From assembly GCA_964496695.1 (NCBI GenBank), contig CAZCBE010000013.1, forward strand, positions 1 to 64,000: a stretch of DNA of 64,000 bases. The letters run 5' to 3'. The translations under genes and the position numbers were made by a program. The notes below the pieces were generated by a model. That model was given only the letters and a program-made list of their open reading frames with translations, ran no database searches and was not told the origin of the DNA. Origin of the DNA: SXTU01 sp964496695 (lineage in GTDB: Bacteria; Verrucomicrobiota; Verrucomicrobiia; Limisphaerales; SXTU01). The stretch's first letter is position 1. Each line of letters starts with the position of its first letter. Below, piece after piece: positions 1 through 8,052 of this stretch.

Positions 1-39
1 AATGCGGGAAACTGCATCATCTATGCGCGTTCAACTGCA

Positions 40-210
40 TCGTTCCGGCTTAGACCAGCGATCGCGAACTCGATGGGTCTTCGACCTCGCTGCCGGCCAC
101 CGGTCCCGGCACGAAGGGGAGGTTCAAGGGCTGAAAGCGCGGCAGGTGGCGGGCCGTGGGTTCTCTCCCAGTGGGAGAGGGCCGAGGTGAGGGGGAAACG
201 CGCACACGAA
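40..210. repeat. Dispersed repeat copy A, downstream of the first gene
   Basis: Non-coding stretch at the window edge. Positions of about 55-200 match a second stretch at 17657-17885 in the same orientation, sharing runs such as GGTCCCGGCACGAAGG and GGGCTGAAAGCGCGGCAG and the closing GGGAGAGGG. The second copy is interrupted by about 85 bp. No gene is supported between 1 and 264. Confidence 0.7.
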
Positions 211-264
211 TGCCACGCCCATTCTAATGGCTCATCCGGGGGGGGGCAGTAGCCGCGGGCACCA

Positions 265-1401
265 TCACATCACTTCGGCGAGCTTCACCAAGCGGCTTTG
301 CTCCGCACGGGACTTCGCCCCCGCGTGGATCATCGCGGTGACTTCGAGAATCTCCTGGTGCGGCACGGGTTCCCGCCGGGTTTTGATCATCTCGCGGAAC
401 GTCGCGGCCATGCGAAACATCTCGTAGTGATGGCCATACCAGAAGTCGCCCTCGATGGCGGGCGAGTATTCATACTTGCGCTTCGAGAAGTGAACCTCGG
501 TGTGGTTGTAGATGAAGGGCACGTTGGGCCGGCCATACCAGATGTCCGCCGGCATGCGGTCGGCATAGGTGACCCGGGCATGGCCGGCGTTCCCGCGCGC
601 GTAGAGGCTGACCGCCTCGACGCCCGCGCCCAGCAGCGTCATCACCATCCACGCCGGGTGCTGGCCATAGACCATCCAGCCGTTGTCCGTGTAGCCGCTC
701 TGGAGACTGGCCACCATATACTCGATGGGGCCGAACTCACCGGAGTCCCGCATCCGCAAGGCCGCCTCCGTGCCCCACTCGTGCCGGAAGAGGCTGGAGG
801 ACATGATCGGCGTCTTGTGCTGCCGGGCGAACTCCAGAATCTTTCGCGTCCCGGCCGGGGTCTCACCGATGGGTTTGTCGCAGAAGGTCGGCAGGCCCTT
901 GCGCAGGCCGGGCGCGACCAGGTCGAAGTGGTCGTCGCCATAGCCCGACGCATCGCCGAGCCAGATGGCATCCACCTGATCCACCAGTTCGGCCACCGAC
1001 GGCACGACCTGCACGCCGGGAAAGGCCTTGGCGAAGTCCGCCGCGTCCTTGGGGCTGGCGGGGTCGTAGTAATGGGTGATCTTGGTGTCAGGAAACGGAA
1101 GCTGGTCGAAGGTATAGCGCGGATTGCGGACATACTTGCGGAAGAACTCCGCTGAGCCGGGGTCCACGAACTTGCAGAACGCATCCAGATCAATGGTGGG
1201 ATGGAAGTATTGGGCGAAGTGCCAGGTGTGCCCGTTCCGCGCCTGCGGCTTGCCGCGATTGGTGGCGGAGATGACGCCGATGCGCAGCACCTTTCCGCCG
1301 CCATCGGCAGCGGCCAGGGAACTGGCGGTGGTCAGCGCGGCTCCGGCCATGGCGGCAGCGGTGGTTGTGAGCATGGCGCGGCGGGGCATGGGTTGGTTCA
1401 T
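265..1401 (-). CDS. Tat-exported Gfo/Idh/MocA family oxidoreductase
   Basis: 378 residues. The N-terminus carries a twin-arginine signal (PRRAML followed by an Ala/Thr-rich hydrophobic run and a likely AxA cleavage site near residue 31). A Rossmann-like segment then starts at VLRIGVIS, and a CDKPIG segment holds the lysine expected in this family. The family are NAD(P)-dependent sugar or inositol dehydrogenases; exported members are abundant in planctomycetes and verrucomicrobia, and their substrates are mostly unknown. The start at 1401 was chosen because the frame upstream to 1626 runs through an inverted repeat and gives no signal peptide. It is transcribed away from the repeat and has no partner gene on the same strand within 250 bp. 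The substrate cannot be named from sequence. Confidence 0.88.
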   Translation of the reverse strand: MNQPMPRRAMLTTTAAAMAGAALTTASSLAAADGGGKVLRIGVISATNRGKPQARNGHTWHFAQYFHPTIDLDAFCKFVDPGSAEFFRKYVRNPRYTFDQLPFPDTKITHYYDPASPKDAADFAKAFPGVQVVPSVAELVDQVDAIWLGDASGYGDDHFDLVAPGLRKGLPTFCDKPIGETPAGTRKILEFARQHKTPIMSSSLFRHEWGTEAALRMRDSGEFGPIEYMVASLQSGYTDNGWMVYGQHPAWMVMTLLGAGVEAVSLYARGNAGHARVTYADRMPADIWYGRPNVPFIYNHTEVHFSKRKYEYSPAIEGDFWYGHHYEMFRMAATFREMIKTRREPVPHQEILEVTAMIHAGAKSRAEQSRLVKLAEVM

Positions 1402-1502
1402 GGTGGCTGGGGATGACGGCGGGGGCCGGGGCGCTATTCGTGAGGATGCCAAACAAAGGCAATTGAATCCGAATTCCGAAGCTGCCCGAAAGGCTGCCGC
1501 CC

Positions 1503-1637
1503 GTAGCGCAGGCTTGCAGCCTGCTGTTTCGCGGGTTTGCAACCCGCAGATGCCACGAATATTTCTGCCCCGCTCGGAGCAGCGAGCGGTCTGCCGGCTG
1601 CAAGCCGGCGAAACAGCAGACTGCAAGTCTGCGCTAC
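1503..1637. repeat. Long imperfect inverted repeat (48-bp arms)
   Basis: The arms are 1503-1550 and 1590-1637. Each arm is itself made of two small hairpins (GCAGGCTTGCAGCCTGC and GCGGGTTTGCAACCCGC types), so the whole folds as nested stems. It lies between the oxidoreductase start and the STM4011-like gene stop and could act as a bidirectional terminator, but its form is that of the dispersed double-hairpin elements seen elsewhere in the window. Confidence 0.75.
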
Positions 1638-1666
1638 CTCCGCTTGGCCGCCTCGACTGATTCGGA

Positions 1667-2593
1667 CTAACTCACACTCATCGTTGCCAATAATTCCTGC
1701 TCACCGGACCGAGCAGTTCGGGCATAGCCGGGGACAACTCGCGGCCACTGCGCGGGAATGCGTTCCAGGAGCCCCGCACCGTAAAGCTCCTCCAATTGCA
1801 GGCCGGGGCGATGGACATACCCAATGTGACAGCCGCAGGTGGCGGCCGTGCAGACGCGTGGTTTCAGACACTCACCGAAGCCGGGGTCGTAGATGTTGCC
1901 AATGACCTCAGGCACGAAGTGGCATCGCCGCGCGTCGCCGTGGCCGTCCACGGTGAAGCTCGTCTCACCGGCGCGGCACGGCTGCCCTGCGCTCGCATAC
2001 CGGTGGAGGTTCCAGTGGAAATACGGGTCCACGGCGAGCAGCCGGTCAATCTCGTGCGGCTGGTAATAGTCCGGCTGACGCTTGGAAGCGTTGACCCACA
2101 GATACACTTCGGGCCGCAGGACACGGCGTAATTCTTCGATGGCGTCGAAGTGCTCGCGCAGGCCCACCACGCCGACGCTGTAGCGGATGCCCGCCGCATC
2201 CAGGTCACGACAGCGGGCGGCGAAGCGCGCGAGGGTGGTTTGCGAGGGATGAAAGGTGGTCCACAGGGCGAGGGCGTCCCGATCCGCCATGGCAAAGTCC
2301 TCCAGCGGCGCGCTCAGATTGGTCTGGATCGCGATGCGATAGACGTGGGGCATCCGCGAGAGGGCCGTCATGGCCCGGCGGTAATACGCATGCACGAGCG
2401 CCTCGCCCCACGGCGTGATAAGAATGCCGATGCGCTGCGACTGCCCCCGGACCCACGCCACAAAGCGTTCCAGCTCCTGCTCATCCTGCTGTAGTTCTGC
2501 GCGCGTGTTGCTGGTCTTCGCAAACGGACAGTAGCCGCACTCGTAGTTGCAACTCGAGAGCGAGCCGCGATAGAGAATGTTCCATGTGCTCAT
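1667..2593 (-). CDS. STM4011-family radical SAM protein
   Basis: 308 residues. The radical SAM cluster motif CNYECGYC supplies C15, C19 and C22 (CX3CX2C). The C-terminal third holds six cysteines (C206, C224, C242, C248, C253, C255), arranged like a SPASM/twitch domain binding an auxiliary [4Fe-4S] cluster. The opening (STWNILYRGSLSSCNYECGY) matches my memory of the Salmonella STM4011 family, which is uncharacterised. It is the last gene of the operon, and its ATG overlaps the stop of the STM4012-like gene by 4 bp (ATGA), indicating translational coupling. Auxiliary-cluster radical SAM enzymes commonly modify peptides, proteins or small molecules; the substrate here is unknown. The longer open frame to 2665 is rejected because of the overlap and the family N-terminus. 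Confidence 0.9.
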   Translation of the reverse strand: MSTWNILYRGSLSSCNYECGYCPFAKTSNTRAELQQDEQELERFVAWVRGQSQRIGILITPWGEALVHAYYRRAMTALSRMPHVYRIAIQTNLSAPLEDFAMADRDALALWTTFHPSQTTLARFAARCRDLDAAGIRYSVGVVGLREHFDAIEELRRVLRPEVYLWVNASKRQPDYYQPHEIDRLLAVDPYFHWNLHRYASAGQPCRAGETSFTVDGHGDARRCHFVPEVIGNIYDPGFGECLKPRVCTAATCGCHIGYVHRPGLQLEELYGAGLLERIPAQWPRVVPGYARTARSGEQELLATMSVS

Positions 2594-3906
2594 GCCAGTT
2601 CGTAGGCGTTCATGCGCTCCGTGACGGCATCTGAGTAGAGCCAGGGGCCGATCGTGTCCGACCACGCCAAGCCTTCCGCGCTCAATTGCAGCCGCCCGTC
2701 CCGGTCCGTAGCCAGGCCAAGATCCGCCAGTTCGGACAAGTGCGGCAGATCGTCCGCCAGCCGGCTGCCGAACTGCGCCTGGTAGGCCGCGTGGGAAACG
2801 CCTTCCACGCGCAGGAGCGACTTGATGACATAGCGCACCTGCTGCTCCGCCTGGTCGAGTTCCACGCCGTAATCAGCCTCGGCATAGCGGCTCGTCGCCC
2901 GGGCGTTGAAGTCCTCGATGATGCGGCGCACGCCGGGCTGGCCGACCGCATACTCGCTGCTGTAGTGCAGCGCACGGGTGTAGGAACGGGCACCCGGCCC
3001 CAGGCCCACCATGCCGTCCTCCTGACAGCAGTAGTCGGTGCTACGCCGCACGTCCGCGCGCCGGAAAAGGCGCATCGAGATCTGGCGGTAGCCAGCCGCC
3101 AGCAGGAAATCGCGGGCCTGACGATACAGGTCACGGCGATGCTCGCCGGGGCGCTTGCCGCTGCGGTCCAGCGAGGTCAGGCGGCCGACGTAGAGCGGGT
3201 AGAGATAGAGTTCCTCCGGCTGCCATTCGAGCGCACGGTCCAGGCTGCTCTGCCAGCGTTTGGCGGGCTGGCCGTCGTTGCCGTAGATGAGGTCGAGGTT
3301 GAACACGGGGAAACCCGCCGCCTTGATCTGCTGGCACGCCCGCTCCAGTTCACCGGCGGGCTGGGGGCGCTTGAGGGAAATCAGATCCTCGGCCACGAAG
3401 CTCTGCACGCCCAGGCTGATGCGGTCCACGCCGAGCCCCTTGAGCAAGGCGAGTTTCTCACGCGAAACCGTGCCCGGCGACACCTCGAAGGACACGGGGA
3501 TTTTCTCCCAACGCACGGGCCACGCACGGCTGAGTCCGGCGAAAAGCCCTTCCAGTTCCGGCTCGCTCAGGAAGCTCGGCGTCCCGCCGCCGAACGCCGC
3601 CTGGGCGATGCCCTGCGGCGCAACGGCTGCCGCCACCGCCTCCGACTGACGCTGGATCGCCGACAGCGTCTCCGCCACCAGTCCGGCACCCGGCTGCACC
3701 GTGGTGAACAGGTTGCAGAAGCCGCAGCGCATTTCGCAGAACGGCAGATGCACATAGAGGAACAAGTTACGGCGGTCCTCTAGTTCCCACGCCCGTTGGA
3801 GCGGCACGGCGGGATCAAGCGGACGATAGGAGGTCTTGTGCGGATACGCATAGGCGTAGCCGTCGTAGCCGCCTTCCGCCATCCGCTGGGAGAGGGAGCG
3901 GGTCAT
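2590..3906 (-). CDS. STM4012-family radical SAM protein (HemN-like)
   Basis: 438 residues. CX3CX2C is at C57, C61 and C64 (CEMRCGFCNLF), followed by a GGGTPSFL segment and an SLGVQSF segment, both typical of the coproporphyrinogen dehydrogenase-like (HemN/HemW) branch of radical SAM enzymes. The N-terminal YAYAYPHKTSYRPL signature is characteristic of STM4012. The family is related to HemN by sequence, but a role in haem synthesis is not implied by this context. It is coupled to the downstream STM4011-like gene by a 4-bp overlap. An inverted-repeat element of about 200 bp separates it from the upstream STM4013-like gene, the only real gap in the operon. The start at 3906 avoids translating that repeat. 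Confidence 0.9.
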   Translation of the reverse strand: MTRSLSQRMAEGGYDGYAYAYPHKTSYRPLDPAVPLQRAWELEDRRNLFLYVHLPFCEMRCGFCNLFTTVQPGAGLVAETLSAIQRQSEAVAAAVAPQGIAQAAFGGGTPSFLSEPELEGLFAGLSRAWPVRWEKIPVSFEVSPGTVSREKLALLKGLGVDRISLGVQSFVAEDLISLKRPQPAGELERACQQIKAAGFPVFNLDLIYGNDGQPAKRWQSSLDRALEWQPEELYLYPLYVGRLTSLDRSGKRPGEHRRDLYRQARDFLLAAGYRQISMRLFRRADVRRSTDYCCQEDGMVGLGPGARSYTRALHYSSEYAVGQPGVRRIIEDFNARATSRYAEADYGVELDQAEQQVRYVIKSLLRVEGVSHAAYQAQFGSRLADDLPHLSELADLGLATDRDGRLQLSAEGLAWSDTIGPWLYSDAVTERMNAYELA

Positions 3907-3963
3907 GCGATTTTTGACAGCACGGGGGTGAATGCGTGGCCGTTCTCCGTGTCCTCGAACCAC

Positions 3964-4153
3964 GCACGGAGTCCCGGCTTCAGCCGGTGGAACGTCGCCC
4001 AGTTCAAGACGCTTCGCGCGCAGCGTCTTGGATGGCCGGACGACGCACCGGCTAAAGCCGGGACTCCGTGCGCAGGCCATGCCTTCAGGCAGCGGGGTGG
4101 CGAGCGAAGCGTCTGGGTGGCGCGCACGCTCCACCGGCTGAAGCCGGGACTCC
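3964..4153. repeat. Inverted-repeat element inside the STM4012/STM4013 gap
   Basis: Near-perfect 26-bp arms at 3964-3989 and 4046-4071 each contain a CCGGCTTCAGCCGG-type mini-palindrome. A third, partial arm lies at 4131-4153 and an inner hairpin at 4005-4030 (arms CAAGACGCT/AGCGTCTTG). It is the only long spacer in an otherwise overlapping operon, so it looks like an insertion. Transcription from the upstream genes must cross it, so it may attenuate expression of the two radical SAM genes. Confidence 0.8.
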
Positions 4154-4162
4154 AAACAAGAT

Positions 4163-4945
4163 TCATAGCATGAACTCGGCGTAAGGCACGTTCCACACCA
4201 CTTCGTGGGCGAGCCGATGGCCAACGTAGCCGGCTTCGCCGTAAGCCGTGCCGTGGTCCGAGCAGAGGATTGCGAAGGTCGGGCCGCGCTGCTTGAGCTG
4301 CTGAAAGAGCGGGGCCAACGCCCGGTCCACCGCCACCAGCGCAGCGGCATGGGTGGTCACGGTGTCGGGTCCGCGCTCCGCTCCGTAGAACCAGTTCGGC
4401 TGGTGGATGGCCGCGAGGTTGATGAACAGGAACACCCGGCGTTCGCCCGCGGCCTGCACCGATGCGATGGCCTGGGCGATCTGGTGCTCCTCCGAATTTC
4501 GGCAGGCCACTCCCAGTTCGGGCCGCCAGTGGGCTTCGGTGAAGAGCCCCGGCAGCACGCGGGACAGCGCGTTCTGCTGGTTGAAGAAGCCGGTGCCGCC
4601 GATGCAGATGGTGTGATAGCCGCGTGCCGCCAGCGCCTCCGGCAGCGTCGCCTCGGCAAAGGTGAAGGTGCTCTCCACGGTGCTCTGGCTGCCAGCAAAC
4701 TCAGCGGCAAACAGCCGGGGATGCGGACCGGGCCCGGTCGGCGTCGGGAGGAACCCCGCGAAGAAAGCATGATGAGCGGCGTAGGTGAAACTGCCCGGCG
4801 AATGCCGCCGCTCCCAGCCGTGTGGGCCCAGATAAGGCCCCAGCGTCGCGAGCCGTCCTTCCTCCCACATCCGCTGCGCGGCATCGTAGCGCAGCGTGTC
4901 GAGTGTGACGAAGAGGAAGTCGGCGTGGCCGATCAGGTGCTTCAT
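4163..4945 (-). CDS. STM4013/SEN3800-family hydrolase (alkaline phosphatase superfamily)
   Basis: 260 residues, cytoplasmic (no signal peptide). The N-terminal FLFVTLDTLRYD supplies the metal-binding Asp16 and Thr17 at the position of the phospho/sulfo-enzyme nucleophile in sulfatase and phosphopentomutase-type enzymes. CSDHGTAYGE (D230, H231) and GHRLAHE (H243) complete the bimetal site. These features place it in the alkaline phosphatase/sulfatase superfamily, and its position identifies the STM4013 branch. The start codon overlaps the stop of the upstream HAD gene in reverse order (ATGA at 4942-4945). The natural substrate is unknown; a phosphate or sulfate ester or phosphonate made by the neighbouring enzymes is plausible. 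Confidence 0.88.
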   Translation of the reverse strand: MKHLIGHADFLFVTLDTLRYDAAQRMWEEGRLATLGPYLGPHGWERRHSPGSFTYAAHHAFFAGFLPTPTGPGPHPRLFAAEFAGSQSTVESTFTFAEATLPEALAARGYHTICIGGTGFFNQQNALSRVLPGLFTEAHWRPELGVACRNSEEHQIAQAIASVQAAGERRVFLFINLAAIHQPNWFYGAERGPDTVTTHAAALVAVDRALAPLFQQLKQRGPTFAILCSDHGTAYGEAGYVGHRLAHEVVWNVPYAEFML

Positions 4946-5535
4946 GCCAGGTGCTCCTGAGTCAGCAATGCGTTGAGCTGCCCGGCATCGAGCACGCGGG
5001 CGACGAGGCGGCCCCGCATCCCGGCGGCGGTCGCACCAGCCAGATCGTCGCGTTCGTGGTCGCCAATGTGCAGGCAGTTCGCCGGCGGCTCGCCGAGCGC
5101 ACGGCTCGCGAGCAGAAACAGGCGCGGGTCGGGTTTCTCCAGGCCCGCTTCCGCCGACACCCAGACTCGATCGTCGGGAAACACTTCGGCCAGACCGGCG
5201 GCCCGCAGCTTGCCCCGCTGGGTCTCGCTCCCGCCATTCGTGAGGATGCCCAGCTTCACCCGTTGGGCGAGTGCGTGCAGCGCGCGAAGCAGACCGTGAT
5301 CGGGGACGATGCGCTCGATAATCAGGCCGGCCAGTGTTCGTTGATCCATCGCCGTCCTGGCATGCCGCTGCCAGGCGCGGAACAACGCTTCGCGGTCTCC
5401 GTGCCCCCGATCATCCAGGCGGAGGAGTTCCTCCCGGACAGCCGGATCTGGAAAGCGATCACCGACGCACGCGCGGAACGCACGGGTGCGGTCCACGAGC
5501 GTGTCGTCCAGGTCAAAGAGCACTGCGTTGAGCAT
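4942..5535 (-). CDS. HAD-family hydrolase
   Basis: 197 residues. Motif I is FDLDDTLVD with nucleophile Asp8 and acid/base Asp10; motif II is ILTNGG; motif III/IV includes a KPDPRLF lysine and the HIGDHERDD acidic pair. The insert between motifs I and II is an alpha-helical cap (C1 type), as in phosphoglycolate phosphatase-like enzymes. It overlaps the STM4014-like gene upstream by 23 bp and the STM4013-like gene downstream by 4 bp, so it is an integral operon member. The start at 5535 puts motif I at the N-terminus; the long upstream frame is antisense-like sequence of another gene. Substrate unknown. Confidence 0.9.
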   Translation of the reverse strand: MLNAVLFDLDDTLVDRTRAFRACVGDRFPDPAVREELLRLDDRGHGDREALFRAWQRHARTAMDQRTLAGLIIERIVPDHGLLRALHALAQRVKLGILTNGGSETQRGKLRAAGLAEVFPDDRVWVSAEAGLEKPDPRLFLLASRALGEPPANCLHIGDHERDDLAGATAAGMRGRLVARVLDAGQLNALLTQEHLA

Positions 5536-6820
5536 GGCAGGCTTGGGCAATGGCCGCGTAGGCGGATTCACCGCGATGCGTGAGGCGCGGGAGCAGGTCA
5601 CCGAAGGCATTGATCTCGCCGACCAGCGCCCGATGGCGTTGGTCGAGCAGGATGTCCACGCCGGCGTAAAGCGAGTCTGGGAAGCACGCCGCCGCGCGCT
5701 CGGCCAGCGCGAAGGCATCCACGAGCTTCTCGGGCCCGATGAGTTCGCGCAAAGCCTCGCCATCGCCCCGCGCGTTGCCAAGGTGCAGGTTGGTCATCGG
5801 ATGCCGGCTCTGGCGCACGACCCAGTGCCGCGCCTCACCGGCGATCACCAGCACCCGCAAGTCCACCGCCCCGCCGGGCAGGGTGAGCTTGGGAATCCAC
5901 TGCTCGCAGATCATCCCCTCCGGCAACAGGAGGCCGAGGATCAGTTCGATGTCGGCGAGGGTGGTGTAGGTGCGAACCTCCAGGCTGTTGACAAGGATCG
6001 CCCGTCCGCGCGCGGACTCAACCCGCAGGGGCGCGATCAACTGCTGGCGATCCGTCGTCCACCGGAGCGCGCACACGCCGGAAGCGGACGAGCCATGCAG
6101 AGGCTTGAGGAATACCTGCCCGCAGCCTCGGGCGCGCATTTCCTCACGCCAAGCGGGGAAGTTGTTCGGGGCGAGCCGGGAATGCGGCCGCGGCACGCCG
6201 TGCTCCACAAACCGCCGGTGGCATTTCCATTTGTCGAACATCACGGCGATGTCCGCCGGCGCGTTAAGACAGGGGATGCCCCGCTTGCGCACCCATTCCA
6301 GGGCCTGGCAGAATCCCCGATGGTATTCGCGCTGGAAGCCGATCTCTCCAAATGCCAGTTCAGCGGTCTTCGGCCCGCCGCCCAGCGCGATCAAAGCCTT
6401 GGCAACCGCCGCATTTTCTCCCGGCGAATCAATGCGCAGCCGATCCACCTCGAGCCGCTCCAATGCGGTGCGATCCCGCAACAGCTCCTCGTAGGACAAG
6501 CAGGCGGGCTCTGGCTGGCCCAGGTCGCGCAGCGTCTGCTGGAAGTCGCGGATGCGCCGGTTCTCTGGGTTCCCGAGCAGGCCCAGACGGAGCGGTCTCT
6601 CGAAGGACCCGTGCCGGCGGCTTGCAGCCGCCGTCCGTGAGTTCCAGCAGGACGAACCAGCTTCAAGCAATCCACCCGCAACGCGGTGGCTGCAAGCCAC
6701 CGGCACGGCGTTCAAGGGCTCGAAGCACGAGGCTTTCGTTCCGCGAAATCCCACGCCGTCGTCGGCTGCCCCTAGCTGGCCGGGGCAAGCAGCGTCGGAC
6801 ACTGGACTGTTGATCGTCAT
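5513..6820 (-). CDS. STM4014-family ATP-grasp protein with a repeat-derived N-terminus
   Basis: 435 residues from the ATG at 6820, which sits 10 bp after the stop of the STM4015-like gene. The recognisable family sequence starts only at RLGLLGNPENRR (about residue 77). The ATP-grasp fold is visible: a KPLHGSSASGV nucleotide-binding loop, DLRVLVIAGE, and a C-terminal VGEINAFGD with the Glu and Asn that bind Mg-ATP. ATP-grasp enzymes form amide or thioester bonds by acyl-phosphate activation. Residues of about 22-72 are encoded by a dispersed repeat of about 145 bp also found at 49135-49280. No in-frame ATG or GTG lies between the repeat and the family sequence, so either the extension is translated or the original start was lost. 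The 3' end overlaps the HAD gene. Confidence 0.82.
   Translation of the reverse strand: MTINSPVSDAACPGQLGAADDGVGFRGTKASCFEPLNAVPVACSHRVAGGLLEAGSSCWNSRTAAASRRHGSFERPLRLGLLGNPENRRIRDFQQTLRDLGQPEPACLSYEELLRDRTALERLEVDRLRIDSPGENAAVAKALIALGGGPKTAELAFGEIGFQREYHRGFCQALEWVRKRGIPCLNAPADIAVMFDKWKCHRRFVEHGVPRPHSRLAPNNFPAWREEMRARGCGQVFLKPLHGSSASGVCALRWTTDRQQLIAPLRVESARGRAILVNSLEVRTYTTLADIELILGLLLPEGMICEQWIPKLTLPGGAVDLRVLVIAGEARHWVVRQSRHPMTNLHLGNARGDGEALRELIGPEKLVDAFALAERAAACFPDSLYAGVDILLDQRHRALVGEINAFGDLLPRLTHRGESAYAAIAQACHAQRSAL
6605..6752. repeat. Dispersed repeat (copy of the 49135-49280 element, opposite orientation)
   Basis: Outer stems are GTGCCGGCGGCTTGCAGCCG-like at about 6611-6632 and a GTGGCTGCAAGCCACCGGCAC block at about 6686-6706. 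The segment read on the minus strand aligns throughout with 49135-49280, including the flanking GAACNAAAGC and GAAGCNGGTTCGT blocks. It lies inside the 5' part of the STM4014-like reading frame. Confidence 0.85.
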
Positions 6821-6830
6821 GAGAGCTGTG

Positions 6831-8036
6831 CTACTCGCCCACCGCAACGAAACGCCACTCCTCGTCCCCGTCCATGTCGCTGGGCTTCGAGGTGTCCACG
6901 GTCAGCGGCAGGGCCTTCAGCTTCCGGATCAGTTCCGCGCTGATGTAGTTGTAATGGAGATTCAGCTTCTTGAGCGTGGGGCTGGGCGGCAGCTTGAGCA
7001 GTGCCTGCGCGCCCTCGTCGGTCAGCACGCCCAGGGAGAGGTCGAGCGTCTCGATGCGCTGGAGGAGCGGGCTGTTGACCACCACGCCGGCGAGATCGTC
7101 CGCATACTGGCAGTTGCGCAGGCCGAGATACCGCAGCTTGGGGAAGAGCCGGCCCGAGAGGATCGGCTGCAAATCCGCGACCGAGGTGTTGCCGCCGTAT
7201 TCGTCGGTGCCCAGCCAGAGCTCCAGGTATTCGAGGTTCGGGAAGTTTGAGGTGCAGACCGAGCGAAGCACCTCCACATCCATGCCGCCCGTCTCCAGGG
7301 CGAGAGCGCGCAACTGCTCGTGCCGGGGCTGCGAGAGCGCCAGGCCGTTGCCACCACGGGCGCGGAGCAGTTGCAGCTTGGGGAAGGCCGCCAGCAGCGG
7401 GGACAGGTCACTCTGGTGGATCCAGCTCATCTCATTTTCCTCGCTGGTCATGTCACCCACATAGATCGCGGCGAGCTTCGGCAGGCGGGCCTTGCCTTTG
7501 ACCAGCGCCCCGATGACCTCCGAGGAATCCGTTTCCGAGTCATCGCCATGCCACGCGCCAATGATGACGGCGGCGCTTTTGGCCGCCGCCTCGGAGGCGA
7601 GGAATTGTTCCAGGTGAGGAATCACCTCGTTGTTGTCGTAGTCAGACCGGAAGCGATAGACCACGTCCGCGCGCGCGGACTTCTCGGGATCGAAGTCCAC
7701 GACGCGTTTGCCGATGAACGTGCTGGCGTTCTGCCCGACATCCTCGCGGCGGTTGATGGCGGCGAAAGCGATCAGCGGGATCGCTCCGTCGGGGTCCGAG
7801 GCGGCGCTCGTGGCATCCGCGCCGGAACCGGCGGCGTCCACATAGCCCTTGCCCAGCTTCTCCCGGATGAGCTTGTCCATCTCCTTGCGCGCGGCCTCCT
7901 CGCTGGGATAGGTGCGCGTGGAGCTTTGCCCAGTGGTGCCGATGCGGCCAAAGGTGACGGTGTAGGCCGTGCCCTTGAGCTCAATGTTCCAGAACTTGCT
8001 GGAGTGGGCGTCCATGTAAACCAGTTCGCGTTTCAT
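6831..8036 (-). CDS. STM4015-family protein: WGR domain plus leucine-rich repeats
   Basis: 401 residues. Residues 1-70 form a WGR-type domain (YTVTFGRIGTTGQ followed by the usual amphipathic helix), known in other proteins as a nucleic-acid or partner-binding module. Residues of about 110-401 carry leucine-rich repeats (for example LRYLGLRNCQ, LQRIETLDLSLG, LKKLNLHYNYI), introduced by an IGKRVVDFDP segment typical of STM4015. The protein is probably non-catalytic and binds a protein or peptide partner for the enzymes downstream. It lies 16 bp after the DUF6745-like gene and 10 bp before the STM4014-like ATG. The start at 8036 is preceded on the minus strand by a purine-rich run containing CACCACCACC without a strong Shine-Dalgarno. 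Confidence 0.87.
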   Translation of the reverse strand: MKRELVYMDAHSSKFWNIELKGTAYTVTFGRIGTTGQSSTRTYPSEEAARKEMDKLIREKLGKGYVDAAGSGADATSAASDPDGAIPLIAFAAINRREDVGQNASTFIGKRVVDFDPEKSARADVVYRFRSDYDNNEVIPHLEQFLASEAAAKSAAVIIGAWHGDDSETDSSEVIGALVKGKARLPKLAAIYVGDMTSEENEMSWIHQSDLSPLLAAFPKLQLLRARGGNGLALSQPRHEQLRALALETGGMDVEVLRSVCTSNFPNLEYLELWLGTDEYGGNTSVADLQPILSGRLFPKLRYLGLRNCQYADDLAGVVVNSPLLQRIETLDLSLGVLTDEGAQALLKLPPSPTLKKLNLHYNYISAELIRKLKALPLTVDTSKPSDMDGDEEWRFVAVGE

Positions 8037-8052
8037 GCAGGGTGGTGGTGGA

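Noticed and set aside
2590..3906. Haem-synthesis role (HemN) for the STM4012-like protein
   Set aside because: Similarity to HemN is shared by the whole branch and the neighbours are not haem genes; the STM4012 assignment fits better.
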